Shown piece by piece: positions 1 through 8,113 of a stretch of 64,000 nucleotides of DNA. Source of the DNA: Tenacibaculum todarodis (GTDB taxonomy: Bacteria; Bacteroidota; Bacteroidia; Flavobacteriales; Flavobacteriaceae); assembly GCF_001889045.1 (NCBI RefSeq), contig NZ_CP018155.1, positions 248,001 through 312,000 on the forward strand, read 5' to 3'. Both the position numbers and the translations under genes were made by a program. Numbering within the stretch: the stretch's first letter is position 1; the number at the start of each line of letters is the position of its first letter. Under the pieces are notes generated by a model. The model searched no databases. It saw nothing but the letters and a program-made list of their open reading frames with translations, and was not told the DNA's origin.

Positions 1-827
1 TTTTCAACCTTTTCTGAAGAGACTCTACTTCCTTTTAATAAAATATATGCCAATTCTCCTAAAGCAGTTTTTATCACAAAACTTGGAGCATTCATTGGTA
101 AAACAGGCTTTTTTAAATTTTTTCCTAATGCTTTGGTAAAAGAGTTATTGGTTTGATGTTCAGGAGATACAGCGTTTAAAATACCCGTGTATTTTGTGTT
201 TTCTATTGCATTTATATACAGGTTACACAAGTCTTCTATATGAATCCAAGGCATATATTGTTTTCCGTTTCCAAGAGCTGAAAGAAACAGTGGAGTGTTC
301 ATTTTTTGCAAAGCGCCACCGTTTTTTGCTAAAACAACACCTGTTCTTAAAATGCTAACAGGTACATTTAGTTTTTTAAATTGATTTGCTGCTGCTTCCC
401 ACTTTACACATATTTTAGAGATGAAATCATTTTCAGGTTTATCATCTTCTGTAAAAATTGTATCGGAAGTTATTGCTCCATAATAACCAATTCCGGAAGC
501 AGAAATAAAGCCTTTTAAATCAATTTCTAATTCTTTTACTTTTTTAAACAGTAGATTGGCAGATTTTACTCTACTATTTATGAGTTCTTGTTTTCTTTTA
601 TCTGTCCAACGTTTATCTGCAATTCCAGCGCCAGCTAAATGAATAATATGTGTAATATCTTTAAAAGCTGCATCGTCTATATATTCTTCTGCAATATTCC
701 ATTTAAATTCATTTTTTAAAGTAGGGTTTCTTGTAAGAATAACCACACTATAGTTTTTCTCTTCTAATTTTTTTTGAAGATATTTTCCAACTAAACCCGT
801 TCCTCCCGTTATTAATATTTTATTCAT
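1..827 (-). CDS. TIGR01777-type NAD(P)-dependent epimerase (partial, 3' end outside window)
   Basis: Reading the minus strand from the ATG at 825-827 gives an open frame to the window edge, about 275 residues, so only the C-terminal end is missing. The N-terminus has a Rossmann-type dinucleotide loop, GGTGLVGKYL at about residues 8-17, followed by AGAGIADKRW and a SASGIGYYG segment. These are typical of the TIGR01777 (YfcH/SulA-like) group of extended short-chain dehydrogenases, which are usually about 300 residues. The substrate of this family is not known. The gene overlaps the next minus-strand gene by 8 bases (that gene stops at 820 inside this start region), so the two are probably co-transcribed and translationally coupled. 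Family call is firm; function beyond nucleotide-dependent reduction or epimerisation is not. Confidence 0.85.
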   Translation of the reverse strand, partial: MNKILITGGTGLVGKYLQKKLEEKNYSVVILTRNPTLKNEFKWNIAEEYIDDAAFKDITHIIHLAGAGIADKRWTDKRKQELINSRVKSANLLFKKVKELEIDLKGFISASGIGYYGAITSDTIFTEDDKPENDFISKICVKWEAAANQFKKLNVPVSILRTGVVLAKNGGALQKMNTPLFLSALGNGKQYMPWIHIEDLCNLYINAIENTKYTGILNAVSPEHQTNNSFTKALGKNLKKPVLPMNAPSFVIKTALGELAYILLKGSRVSSEKVE

Positions 828-1824
828 GCTTTTGTGGTTGTAATTTTAAAATTGTGTCTGCAAACTTGTAAATTTCTTTTTCTACAGTTTTATATTCTTC
901 CGTAAAAAAACGTGATGCAATAGAATGATTTTTAGCTTCAGGTATTGCAATTTGATACTTTTTATCTTCTGAAGTTGAAATTTGTTCAAACATTTCTTTC
1001 ATTCTTTTTACGGAAACTGTTTTGTCTTGTTCTTCTTCATTTTTATAATAATACGCCATAAAAATGGGTTGTTTTATTTTTTGAAAAACTTCCTTTTTCA
1101 TGGTTGCTTGTATCATTGCTTTTAAATTAACAATGGCTTCAATTCTGTATTTTGAATACCAGTATTTTTCAGCTCCGTTGGGTGGTTGCCAAGTTTGATA
1201 ATCTCCACCCATTATTAATCCTAATAATTGTTTTCCCCAAGGTTTAGTAACCAAGTTAGAGTTGGTGTCATAAATATCAATATTAGGAGACGATAAAATT
1301 AAAGCTTCAATTTCTGGGTTCTCAGAAGCTAAAAACAAACCAGCTGTTGCACCAGTACTTACACACATTAAAATCACTTTTTCACCCATTTGTTTACCAA
1401 TTGCAATGGCTTTTTTGGCTGATTCTAAATAACCTTCAGCAGTAAATTCTATTAAAGGCTCTTTGTCTTTTAGACCATGTTTGTATAACCTCGGAGCGTA
1501 AAGGTTTGCTCCATATCGTTTAGCAAAATTAGTATAGATTACTTCTGTTTCTGCTGGACTTGCTGAAAAACCATGCAAATAAACTACTGCGTATTTTGTT
1601 TTCTTAGGAATGCTATCTGCCCAAATTAATCTAGAATGATTTCCTTCTCTAATATTTGTATTACTGTTTTCTTTAGCAATTGAACTTTCAATTTCTAATA
1701 AACTTTGTGTGTTTGCTGTTATTTGAGTTGTTAATATTGGTTTGGCTGCTTTAGGTCCAATTATATATATAAAAAGGAGAAGAAGTAAAAGGAATCCTAA
1801 GTATTTGAGTATTTTTTTTAGCAT
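820..1824 (-). CDS. Membrane-anchored alpha/beta hydrolase
   Basis: 334 residues. A hydrophobic N-terminal segment (about residues 8-22, leucine-rich) suggests a membrane anchor or uncleaved signal, placing the catalytic domain outside the cytoplasm. The hydrolase core has the oxyanion-side HGFSASPAE motif at 84-92 and a nucleophile elbow MCVSTGAT with the likely catalytic Ser at 156. A C-terminal NHSIASRFF segment can supply the catalytic His. This resembles serine aminopeptidase-type (lysophospholipase-like) hydrolases, but the nucleophile elbow is C-x-S-x-G rather than classic G-x-S-x-G. It lies just upstream of the epimerase on the same strand and overlaps it by 8 bases. Substrate unknown; an esterase or lipase role is an inference. 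Confidence 0.8.
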   Translation of the reverse strand: MLKKILKYLGFLLLLLLFIYIIGPKAAKPILTTQITANTQSLLEIESSIAKENSNTNIREGNHSRLIWADSIPKKTKYAVVYLHGFSASPAETEVIYTNFAKRYGANLYAPRLYKHGLKDKEPLIEFTAEGYLESAKKAIAIGKQMGEKVILMCVSTGATAGLFLASENPEIEALILSSPNIDIYDTNSNLVTKPWGKQLLGLIMGGDYQTWQPPNGAEKYWYSKYRIEAIVNLKAMIQATMKKEVFQKIKQPIFMAYYYKNEEEQDKTVSVKRMKEMFEQISTSEDKKYQIAIPEAKNHSIASRFFTEEYKTVEKEIYKFADTILKLQPQKHE

Positions 1825-2045
1825 TTAGTAGCATAATTAGTGATTAATAATTGTAAAAATACAAATATTAGAGGTGTAATTCCTTTAAACAAAATTAAAA
1901 AAATAAAATTTATTTCACTTTTAAATAACTGAAAATCAATGTTATAAAAAATAATTTAAAATAAATTCAAAAAAAATAAAACCGCACCTTCTTTTTTCTC
2001 GTAAGTATGGTTGAACAATAATAATTAACTAAAAATTTACAAATC

Positions 2046-2696
2046 ATGAAAAAAATGAAATTAATTTTAGGAGGATGTGTTTTACTAACAGTAGGACTTT
2101 TTTTATACGCCGCCGATCACATTGATGCACCAGCTGTAAGCGGAGGATCAAGTGATATTACAGATTTTTACGCCTTTCAAGCAGAAGACACTAATAATAT
2201 TGTGTTTGTAGCAAATGTGCAAGGATTATTAAGTCCTACAGCAACTGAAGCTGCAAGTTTTGATGAAAACGTATTAATTGAATTTAATATTGATACTGAT
2301 GCAGATGCAGTAGAGGATTTGGTTATTCAAGCAATTCCTAGAGATGGTAAAATGTATTTCTTTGGACCTTTTGCTCCAGGAACTACTGGTTTAAATAGTA
2401 CAATTGGAACTTCTAGCGCAGCAGGAAGTGTTGATATTAGTGCTTATAATAATGCTCCTGCAATTGGTTACGCTGGAGATATGAAGTTTTTTGCTGGGCC
2501 AAGAGATGATCCTTTCTTTATGGATTTTGCTCAATATGGCGAAATAGTTGGTGGTAATGCATCAAGTTTTAACAACCCAGGTTCAGATACTTTTGCAGGT
2601 TCAAATGTTATGTCTATAGTTATTGAGGTTCCTAAATCTACAATTGGAGGTTCTGGATCAATAAATACTTGGGTAGAATCTAAAGTAAAATCATAA
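2046..2696 (+). CDS. DUF4331 protein, N-terminal-half type, exported
   Basis: 216 residues with an N-terminal signal-like segment (charged start, hydrophobic stretch, then YAADHIDAP). The mature N-terminus DHIDAP...SDITDFYAF is the diagnostic start of DUF4331 proteins, and the central FVANVQGLLSP and D-rich FNIDTDADAVEDL segments also fit. Full DUF4331 proteins are normally much longer; this protein ends where the family would continue, and the next gene carries the rest under its own lipoprotein signal. First gene of an apparent plus-strand run (DUF4331, DUF4331 lipoprotein, TPR lipoprotein, TonB receptor) next to an ECF sigma/anti-sigma pair. Function of DUF4331 is unknown; an envelope role is inferred from the export signal and neighbours. 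Confidence 0.85.
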   Translation: MKKMKLILGGCVLLTVGLFLYAADHIDAPAVSGGSSDITDFYAFQAEDTNNIVFVANVQGLLSPTATEAASFDENVLIEFNIDTDADAVEDLVIQAIPRDGKMYFFGPFAPGTTGLNSTIGTSSAAGSVDISAYNNAPAIGYAGDMKFFAGPRDDPFFMDFAQYGEIVGGNASSFNNPGSDTFAGSNVMSIVIEVPKSTIGGSGSINTWVESKVKS

Positions 2697-2722
2697 TTAA
2701 TTAACTACTAAAAACTTATAAC

Positions 2723-3274
2723 ATGAAAAATATTAAATTAATACTATTATCAATCTTTTCAACTGTAGCTTTAACAAGTTGTAGTGATGATAACGATAGC
2801 CCAGCAATGATGCAAACTGATTTTTCAGGTACTTTCGTACAAGCAGATCAAATGGGTAGACCAGCAATTAACACAGTATTTGTTAATTCAGACAAAAAAG
2901 ATATGTTTAATACAACCGTTCCTTCTGAACAAGGAGCAAGTTTTCAAGCAATGTTTGAAACCAACTTAAAAGCATTAAGTCCTGCATATGCAAATATGGG
3001 AGACGAAAACGCTTTAGGTTTAGATGCAGCAGCTTTTACGGGTGTATTGGCAACAGATGTGTTAACGGTTTCTTTAGATGGAACAACAACATTTTATGAT
3101 GGAACAAATGTATTAACAGGAAGAGCTTTAGCAGATGATGTAATTACAGTTGAATTATTATTGATTTTTGGAGGAGAGGATTTTTCAGAAAATCCGAGCT
3201 TATCAGATGACAATGTATCGGCAAATGACAAACCCTTTTTAACGTCATTTCCATACTTAGCATCACCTTGGTAA
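2723..3274 (+). CDS. DUF4331 C-terminal-half lipoprotein
   Basis: 183 residues beginning with a lipoprotein signal: hydrophobic stretch then ALTSC, lipidated Cys at 20, followed by SDDND. Acidic residues after the Cys are common in surface-exposed Bacteroidota lipoproteins. The body contains QADQMGRPAINTVFV and KDMFNT, which correspond to the second half of DUF4331 (the usual DRMGRPAINTVF-type block), and ends in a PFLTSFPYLASPW tail also typical of that family. It starts 26 bases after the preceding DUF4331 gene, so the two products probably work together as a split protein. Followed by a hairpin at 3279-3315 that may end or weaken the transcript. Biochemical role unknown. Confidence 0.82.
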   Translation: MKNIKLILLSIFSTVALTSCSDDNDSPAMMQTDFSGTFVQADQMGRPAINTVFVNSDKKDMFNTTVPSEQGASFQAMFETNLKALSPAYANMGDENALGLDAAAFTGVLATDVLTVSLDGTTTFYDGTNVLTGRALADDVITVELLLIFGGEDFSENPSLSDDNVSANDKPFLTSFPYLASPW

Positions 3275-3278
3275 GATT

Positions 3279-3315
3279 AATTCAGGTTTTGTTTTCATAG
3301 TGCGAAACCTGAATT
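3279..3315 (+). terminator. Hairpin after the DUF4331 pair
   Basis: An 11-bp perfect inverted repeat (AATTCAGGTTT at 3279-3289 with AAACCTGAATT at 3305-3315) follows the stop codon by 4 bases; only a short T run follows (TTTT). It could be a weak terminator or a 3' end stabiliser. Confidence 0.5.
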
Positions 3316-3326
3316 TTAAAAAAACG

Positions 3327-3404
3327 AACACTATCTCAGTTTACTTTTACCCCTATTCATAATTTTGGTTAATATTTTTTGAAAGGAACTGGATAGTGTT
3401 TTTT
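3327..3404 (+). terminator. Long-loop terminator-like hairpin upstream of the TPR gene
   Basis: AACACTATC plus CAGTT (3327-3341, one bulged T) pairs with AACTG plus GATAGTGTT (3387-3400), enclosing a 45-nt loop, and is followed at once by a T run and then the TPR gene start 25 bases later. This is the geometry of an intrinsic terminator with an unusually long loop; it may uncouple or attenuate expression of the TPR gene relative to the DUF4331 pair. No start codon or known riboswitch was recognised in the loop. Confidence 0.45.
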
Positions 3405-3429
3405 AACCAATCATAAAAACTCTTATATA

Positions 3430-4725
3430 ATGAAAACATTAAAATACATATTTACGTTAGTGATTGCAATACAGTTTTTAAGCTGTACAATTGATAAAGA
3501 AAAACAAATTACAAACGTAACAGACTATAATCAATTTTTAGAATTAGAAGGTAACGATACATATAATTTAGCAAAAACGGAAGAAGCATTTTGGAGTACA
3601 AAATTGCAAAAATCACCAACACAATATCCTTATTTAAGTAAAATTGCGTCAGCAAATAATGCTATGTTTTCTTCAAAAGGAAGTATTGAATATTTAATAA
3701 CTGCTGAAGAAAAATTAATACAACTTAACAAAAAAACAAATTATAATAATGCTGCTAATTTAAGAGCATTAACAAGAAATTATATTTCTCAACATAGATT
3801 TAATGAAGCTTTAGAATTACTTCTAAAAGCCGAAAAAAATGGAGAAAACTTAAAAGCAACGCATAAAATGTTGTTTGACGTTCACCTAGAATTAGGTAAC
3901 TACAAACAAGCAGAACAATATTTATCGGAATTTAAAAACTTTTCAGATTTCGATTATTTAATTAGACTTTCTAAATGGAGCGACCATAAAGGAGATTTGG
4001 CTTCGGCAATTAACTTCATGGAAAAAGCTACTGAGTTTGCAGAAATGTCTAATAATAAAGACTTGAAAATTTGGTCTTATACAAATTTGGCTGATTTTTA
4101 TGGACATAATAACCAGATTCAAAAATCATATAATTACTATTTAAAATCGTTAGAATTACAACCAAACAATGCATATGCTAAAAAAGGAATTGCTTGGATT
4201 GTGTATTCTTATGAGAAAAATCCGAAAGAAGCATTAAGAATTTTAGATGCTATAATGGAACAACACAAATCTCCTGATTATTTTTTATTGAAAGCTGAAA
4301 TTGCTGAATTTATGGGAAATGAAGTTGAGAAAGATAAAAATATTCAACAATATATAGCGTCATCTTCAAATAGTTTATATGGAGAAATGTACAATCAGCA
4401 TAATGCTAAATTGTATTTGGAAGATGTAAATAAACAAGAAGAAGCTTTAGTTCTAATAGAAAGAGAAATTAAAAATAGAGCTACACCTCAATCTTACGAT
4501 TTACTTGCGTGGGCTCACTATAAAAAAGGAGCTTATAAAAAAGCTTTAGAAGTTTCTGAAAATCATGTTTTAAATAAAACGTTTGAACCAGAAGCACAAT
4601 ATCATTTAGCTGAAATTTATAAGGCAAATGGTTTGTCTGAAAAAGCTTTAGAAATAAAAATGGATTTGTTAGAAAGTGCCTATGAATTAGGTCCTTTAAC
4701 TACAGAACAAATTCAGAAAATTTAG
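3430..4725 (+). CDS. TPR-repeat lipoprotein
   Basis: 431 residues. Signal peptide with lipobox ending LQFLSC, lipidated Cys at 19. The rest is helical with tetratricopeptide-like units, for example LLKAEKNGENLKATHKML, YYLKSLELQPNNAYAKKGIA and AHYKKGAYKKALEVSENH. TPR lipoproteins usually act as protein-protein scaffolds at the envelope. It sits between the DUF4331 pair and a TonB-dependent receptor and probably belongs to the same functional unit. The stop codon's last base begins the first stem of the three-hairpin element at 4725-4826. Domain type is clear; ligand unknown. Confidence 0.8.
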   Translation: MKTLKYIFTLVIAIQFLSCTIDKEKQITNVTDYNQFLELEGNDTYNLAKTEEAFWSTKLQKSPTQYPYLSKIASANNAMFSSKGSIEYLITAEEKLIQLNKKTNYNNAANLRALTRNYISQHRFNEALELLLKAEKNGENLKATHKMLFDVHLELGNYKQAEQYLSEFKNFSDFDYLIRLSKWSDHKGDLASAINFMEKATEFAEMSNNKDLKIWSYTNLADFYGHNNQIQKSYNYYLKSLELQPNNAYAKKGIAWIVYSYEKNPKEALRILDAIMEQHKSPDYFLLKAEIAEFMGNEVEKDKNIQQYIASSSNSLYGEMYNQHNAKLYLEDVNKQEEALVLIEREIKNRATPQSYDLLAWAHYKKGAYKKALEVSENHVLNKTFEPEAQYHLAEIYKANGLSEKALEIKMDLLESAYELGPLTTEQIQKI

Positions 4726-4826
4726 TTGATTGAAATTCGGGGGACTTTCAATTAACCCTGTTAGTAATAAATTTTATAAGAGGGTTTGTTATTAACAATA
4801 AATAGCCGCTCAAAAGGCGGCTATTT
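4725..4826 (+). ncRNA. Three-stem-loop 3' element, copy 1 (novel candidate)
   Basis: Three consecutive hairpins follow the TPR gene. Stem 1: 4725-4735 with 4746-4756, 11 pairs (one G-U), loop TTCGGGGGAC. Stem 2: 4760-4771 with 4785-4796, 12 pairs (two G-U). Stem 3: 4800-4809 with 4817-4826, GC-rich AGCCGC/GCGGCT, followed by only a short T-rich stretch, as in an intrinsic terminator. The same arrangement occurs at 7197-7300, and the base differences between the copies keep the pairs. It may be a structured 3' UTR, a processed small RNA, or an elaborate terminator; the identical G-rich loop suggests something beyond termination. Possible relation to Flavo-1-type motifs cannot be judged here. 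Confidence 0.55.
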
Positions 4827-4867
4827 TCTATTAAAAAATAAGAAAATTTTAAGATTTAAAATAAAAA

Positions 4868-4894
4868 TTGAGGTATAGGTAATTCTTATATTTC
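4868..4894 (+). promoter_or_regulatory. Possible promoter of the TonB receptor gene
   Basis: TTG at 4868-4870 and TATATTTC at 4887-4894 are separated by 16 bases, close to the Bacteroidota TTG/TAnnTTTG pattern with one mismatch in the last base. It would give the receptor gene its own transcript after the terminator hairpin at about 4800-4826. Confidence 0.3.
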
Positions 4895-4961
4895 GAGTTT
4901 AGATTTTTTTTCATTTATTATTCCAAAAACAACTACGAATCAACTTTTTAAAACAAAAACA

Positions 4962-7190
4962 TTGAAAACAAAAACTATATTAACTGTCTTTATAGCTTTA
5001 TTTAGCTTGCAAAGTTTTTCGCAAACATTCTCAGGTCGTGTAATTAATACAAGTAATGAGTCATTAGAAGATGTATATGTCTATAATACAACTTCAAACA
5101 GTCACACACATACAAATGTAAATGGTCTTTTCTCTTTAGAAAACAGTAGCATTGGAGATATAATTGAAGTAGCTATTTTAGGTTATGAAAAGAAAAAAAT
5201 TACCTTAAATGAGTCTAAACTTAAAAATGAAACGACATTAGTTTTAGAAACTAAAGTGTTTTTATTAGATGAATTGGTATTAACTAAAAGAATGGATCCA
5301 ATTCAAACAGTTGTAAAAATGGATTTAGCTAAGAACCCGGTTAATTCATCACAAGAAATTTTACAAAAAGTGCCAGGTTTATTCATTGGTCAACATGCTG
5401 GTGGAGGTAAAGCTGAACAAATATTTTTACGAGGTTTTGATATTGATCATGGTACAGATTTAAGCTTGTCTGTAGACGGAATGCCAGTAAATATGGTTTC
5501 TCATGCGCATGGACAAGGTTATAGCGATTTACATTTTTTAATTCCTGAAACTATTCAGAAAATAAACTTTGGTAAAGGTCCTTATTACGCAAATCATGGA
5601 GATTTTAATACGGCTGGTTATGTAGATTTTAAAACAAAATCTACAATTCAAGAAAGCCAAATAAATATTGGTATTGGTCAGTTTAATACCTTTAGAACTT
5701 TAGGTTTGTTTAATTTATTAGGGAAGAAAACCAATGAAAATGCATACGTTGCTATAGAATATTTAGCTACAGATGGTTTTGTGGAATCTCCTCAAAATTT
5801 CAGTAGAATTAACTTATTTGCTAAATACAACACCTATTTAAAAGACAATAGTAAGTTTACTATTTCTACTTCACATTTTACAAGTAAATGGGATGCTTCT
5901 GGGCAAATTCCAGTAAGGGAAGTTGCAAACGGAAACATAACTCGTTTTGGTTCTATTGATGATACTGAAGGAGGAGAAACTTCAAGAACAAATCTAAATT
6001 TACAATACAATAAAACGTTAGATAATGATGTAGCGATGCAAACTAACGTTTTTTATACAAAATATGATTTCAAATTATTTTCTAACTTTACGTTCTTTTT
6101 AGAAGACCCAGTAAATGGAGATCAGATTAAGCAATATGAAGACAGAGATATTTTTGGTTTTAATACACAGTTTTCTAAAGATGTAACCATTTTTAATACT
6201 GAAGCAAAAATTACTGCCGGAACAGGTTTACGAAACGATAATGTAAAAAATGTTGAATTATCACACACATTAAATAGAAAAACTACGCTTAATAATATTC
6301 AGTTGGGTGATGTAAATCAAACTAATTTTTATGCTTTTTTAAATTCTGAATTTGAATTTGGAGACTTTACAATTGAGCCAGCTTTACGTTTAGATTATTT
6401 TAAATTTCAGTATAATGATGCATTGCAGCCAACTTATTCAACAGAGTCGGCATCAAAGGCAATAGTAAATCCAAAATTAAATTTCACCTATACTCCAAAT
6501 GAAAATGTACAATGGTTTCTAAAATCGGGTATTGGTTTTCATTCAAATGACACACGTGTAGTTGTAAAGCAAACAAATAAAACCTTACCAAGAGCTTATG
6601 GTTTAGATTTTGGAAATAGTTGGAAGCCAACTTCAAAATTAATAATAAACACAGCGCTTTGGTATTTGTTATCTGAAGAAGAGTTTGTGTATGTTGGAGA
6701 TGCAGGTATAGTAGAACCTTCAGGAGAATCGCAACGTTATGGTTTAGACTTAGGAATACGTTATCAATTTACAGATTGGTTATATTTTAATACAGATGCA
6801 ACATTTACAAAAGCTAGAAGTTTAGAAGAAGCTGCTGGTCAAGATTATATTCCTTTAGCGCCAGATGTTACTTTAACAGGAGGTTTATCTTTAAATGATT
6901 ATCACAATTTTTCAGGCGGAATTAACTATAAATATATTGGTGATAGAGCCGCTAATGAAGATTACTCAATTACAGCTGAAGGATATTTTGTTGCTGATGC
7001 AAATTTAAATTATAAGATGAATGCTATAACACTTGGTGTATCCATAGAAAATTTATTTGATGTTGAATGGAATGAAACGCAGTTTGCAACAGAGTCTAGA
7101 TTGCAAAATGAAACAGATTCAGTAGAAGAAATTCATTTTACTCCAGGAACGCCATTTTCTGCAAAACTATCTATTAGTTATACATTTTAA
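4962..7190 (+). CDS. TonB-dependent outer-membrane receptor (TTG start)
   Basis: 742 residues. Signal peptide MKTKTILTVFIALFSLQSFS ending at about residue 20, then a carboxypeptidase-regulatory-like domain (about 22-95: SGRVINTSNESLEDVYV ... GYEKKKITL), a plug domain (about 110-225, with QEILQKVPGLFIG and IFLRGFDIDHG), and a beta-barrel ending in aromatic SYTF. Such receptors import siderophores, metal complexes or oligomers using TonB energy. The only start that gives the full signal peptide is TTG at 4962. Neighbouring DUF4331 and TPR lipoproteins and the facing ECF sigma/anti-sigma pair suggest a regulated uptake or surface-protein module. No SusD partner is present, so a glycan-utilisation role is not supported. 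Confidence 0.88.
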   Translation: MKTKTILTVFIALFSLQSFSQTFSGRVINTSNESLEDVYVYNTTSNSHTHTNVNGLFSLENSSIGDIIEVAILGYEKKKITLNESKLKNETTLVLETKVFLLDELVLTKRMDPIQTVVKMDLAKNPVNSSQEILQKVPGLFIGQHAGGGKAEQIFLRGFDIDHGTDLSLSVDGMPVNMVSHAHGQGYSDLHFLIPETIQKINFGKGPYYANHGDFNTAGYVDFKTKSTIQESQINIGIGQFNTFRTLGLFNLLGKKTNENAYVAIEYLATDGFVESPQNFSRINLFAKYNTYLKDNSKFTISTSHFTSKWDASGQIPVREVANGNITRFGSIDDTEGGETSRTNLNLQYNKTLDNDVAMQTNVFYTKYDFKLFSNFTFFLEDPVNGDQIKQYEDRDIFGFNTQFSKDVTIFNTEAKITAGTGLRNDNVKNVELSHTLNRKTTLNNIQLGDVNQTNFYAFLNSEFEFGDFTIEPALRLDYFKFQYNDALQPTYSTESASKAIVNPKLNFTYTPNENVQWFLKSGIGFHSNDTRVVVKQTNKTLPRAYGLDFGNSWKPTSKLIINTALWYLLSEEEFVYVGDAGIVEPSGESQRYGLDLGIRYQFTDWLYFNTDATFTKARSLEEAAGQDYIPLAPDVTLTGGLSLNDYHNFSGGINYKYIGDRAANEDYSITAEGYFVADANLNYKMNAITLGVSIENLFDVEWNETQFATESRLQNETDSVEEIHFTPGTPFSAKLSISYTF

Positions 7191-7196
7191 AGTTTA

Positions 7197-7300
7197 GTTG
7201 GTTGGAATTCGGGGGACTTTCAATCAGCCCAATTAATAATAAATTTTTAGTAGAGAATTGTTATTAATAAAAAAAATAGCCGCTATATAGCGGCTATTTT
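7197..7300 (+). ncRNA. Three-stem-loop 3' element, copy 2 (novel candidate)
   Basis: Same architecture as 4725-4826, starting 7 bases after the TonB receptor stop. Stem 1: 7197-7207 with 7218-7228, 11 pairs (three G-U), with the identical loop TTCGGGGGAC. Stem 2: 7232-7242 with 7258-7268, 11 pairs. Stem 3: 7273-7285 with 7288-7300, AGCCGC/GCGGCT core followed by a weakly T-rich stretch; it can also terminate the convergent anti-sigma gene. Relative to copy 1, the basal pair of stem 2 changes from G-C to A-T and several stem 1 pairs switch between Watson-Crick and G-U, with none broken. Confidence 0.55.
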
Positions 7301-7323
7301 ATATTATAAAAATATTCTTATTT

Positions 7324-8112
7324 TTATACGGCTCCTAAAGTATATAATTGATCCATTGTTGGAGATTCACTTCCGCCAGTTGGTTCTAAAGTAATTCCAA
7401 AGGCTTGAGAATCGTTTGGATTGTCAATATTAAAGATTTTGTTAGCATCAGCTAAAAAACCATCTATAGTTCCCAAACTTGTTGGTGTTAATGGATTTAA
7501 CTTTAAAGACCAAACTTGGTATACTTTTCCTTCTGGAGGATCTGGTAAACCTTTAACATCTAAATAAATGGTTTTACTATTTTTATTCCAGTAAACCTTT
7601 GCATAAGATTCCGGAGAAACATTTTGTCCCGCTAGCGGAATTGTAACAATATCTTTATCTCTAATTACGGTAAGTAATTTTTCGTTTTCAGCTAAACTAG
7701 AATTTGCTTTATCTAATTGCTTTTCAAACTGTTGTTTCTCTTCAGCTAATTGGTTGTTTAAAGTATTGTTATTTATAACATTAAATAATAACGTACTACC
7801 AATTAAAATTGAAGCGGCCCAACCAGTATAGGTAACCCAATTATTTTTAGGTTTCTGAATAGGAATAACCTTACTTGGTCTTTCTCTATCTTGAACCAAT
7901 TTAATAAGGATATTTTTAAAAGAAGTATCTGTTTCTTTTGGAGCAACACTTGCTGTTAATACAGAAATAGTTTTTTCTATTTCTTTTATTTCGTTTAAAA
8001 TTTCTGGATGATCCTGAATAAGTTGATACACCTGTTCATTTTCTTTTTCAGAAAGTGCACCGGCAACATATAACTCTAAAATCCCAGATTGTATGTGTTC
8101 GTTTTTATCCAT
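7324..8112 (-). CDS. Anti-sigma factor, RskA-like
   Basis: 262 residues. N-terminal cytoplasmic zinc-less anti-sigma-type helical region (about 1-80, SGILELYVAGALSEKENEQV), one transmembrane segment (about 93-110, WVTYTGWAASILIGSTLLF), a coiled coil (about 115-145, rich in Q, E and K), then a periplasmic anti-sigma-K (RskA) domain with VYWNKNSKTIYLDVKGLP and GKVYQVWSLKLNP. Membrane anti-sigma factors of this class hold an ECF sigma factor until an envelope signal releases it. The sigma gene lies immediately upstream with 1 base between the reading frames. Convergent with the TonB receptor gene. The signal is not deducible from sequence. Confidence 0.85.
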   Translation of the reverse strand: MDKNEHIQSGILELYVAGALSEKENEQVYQLIQDHPEILNEIKEIEKTISVLTASVAPKETDTSFKNILIKLVQDRERPSKVIPIQKPKNNWVTYTGWAASILIGSTLLFNVINNNTLNNQLAEEKQQFEKQLDKANSSLAENEKLLTVIRDKDIVTIPLAGQNVSPESYAKVYWNKNSKTIYLDVKGLPDPPEGKVYQVWSLKLNPLTPTSLGTIDGFLADANKIFNIDNPNDSQAFGITLEPTGGSESPTMDQLYTLGAV

Positions 8113-8113
8113 A

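Noticed and set aside
4725..4826. Known riboswitch (for example TPP, cobalamin or SAM classes)
   Set aside because: The element is downstream, not upstream, of the gene end and lacks the conserved cores of these classes.
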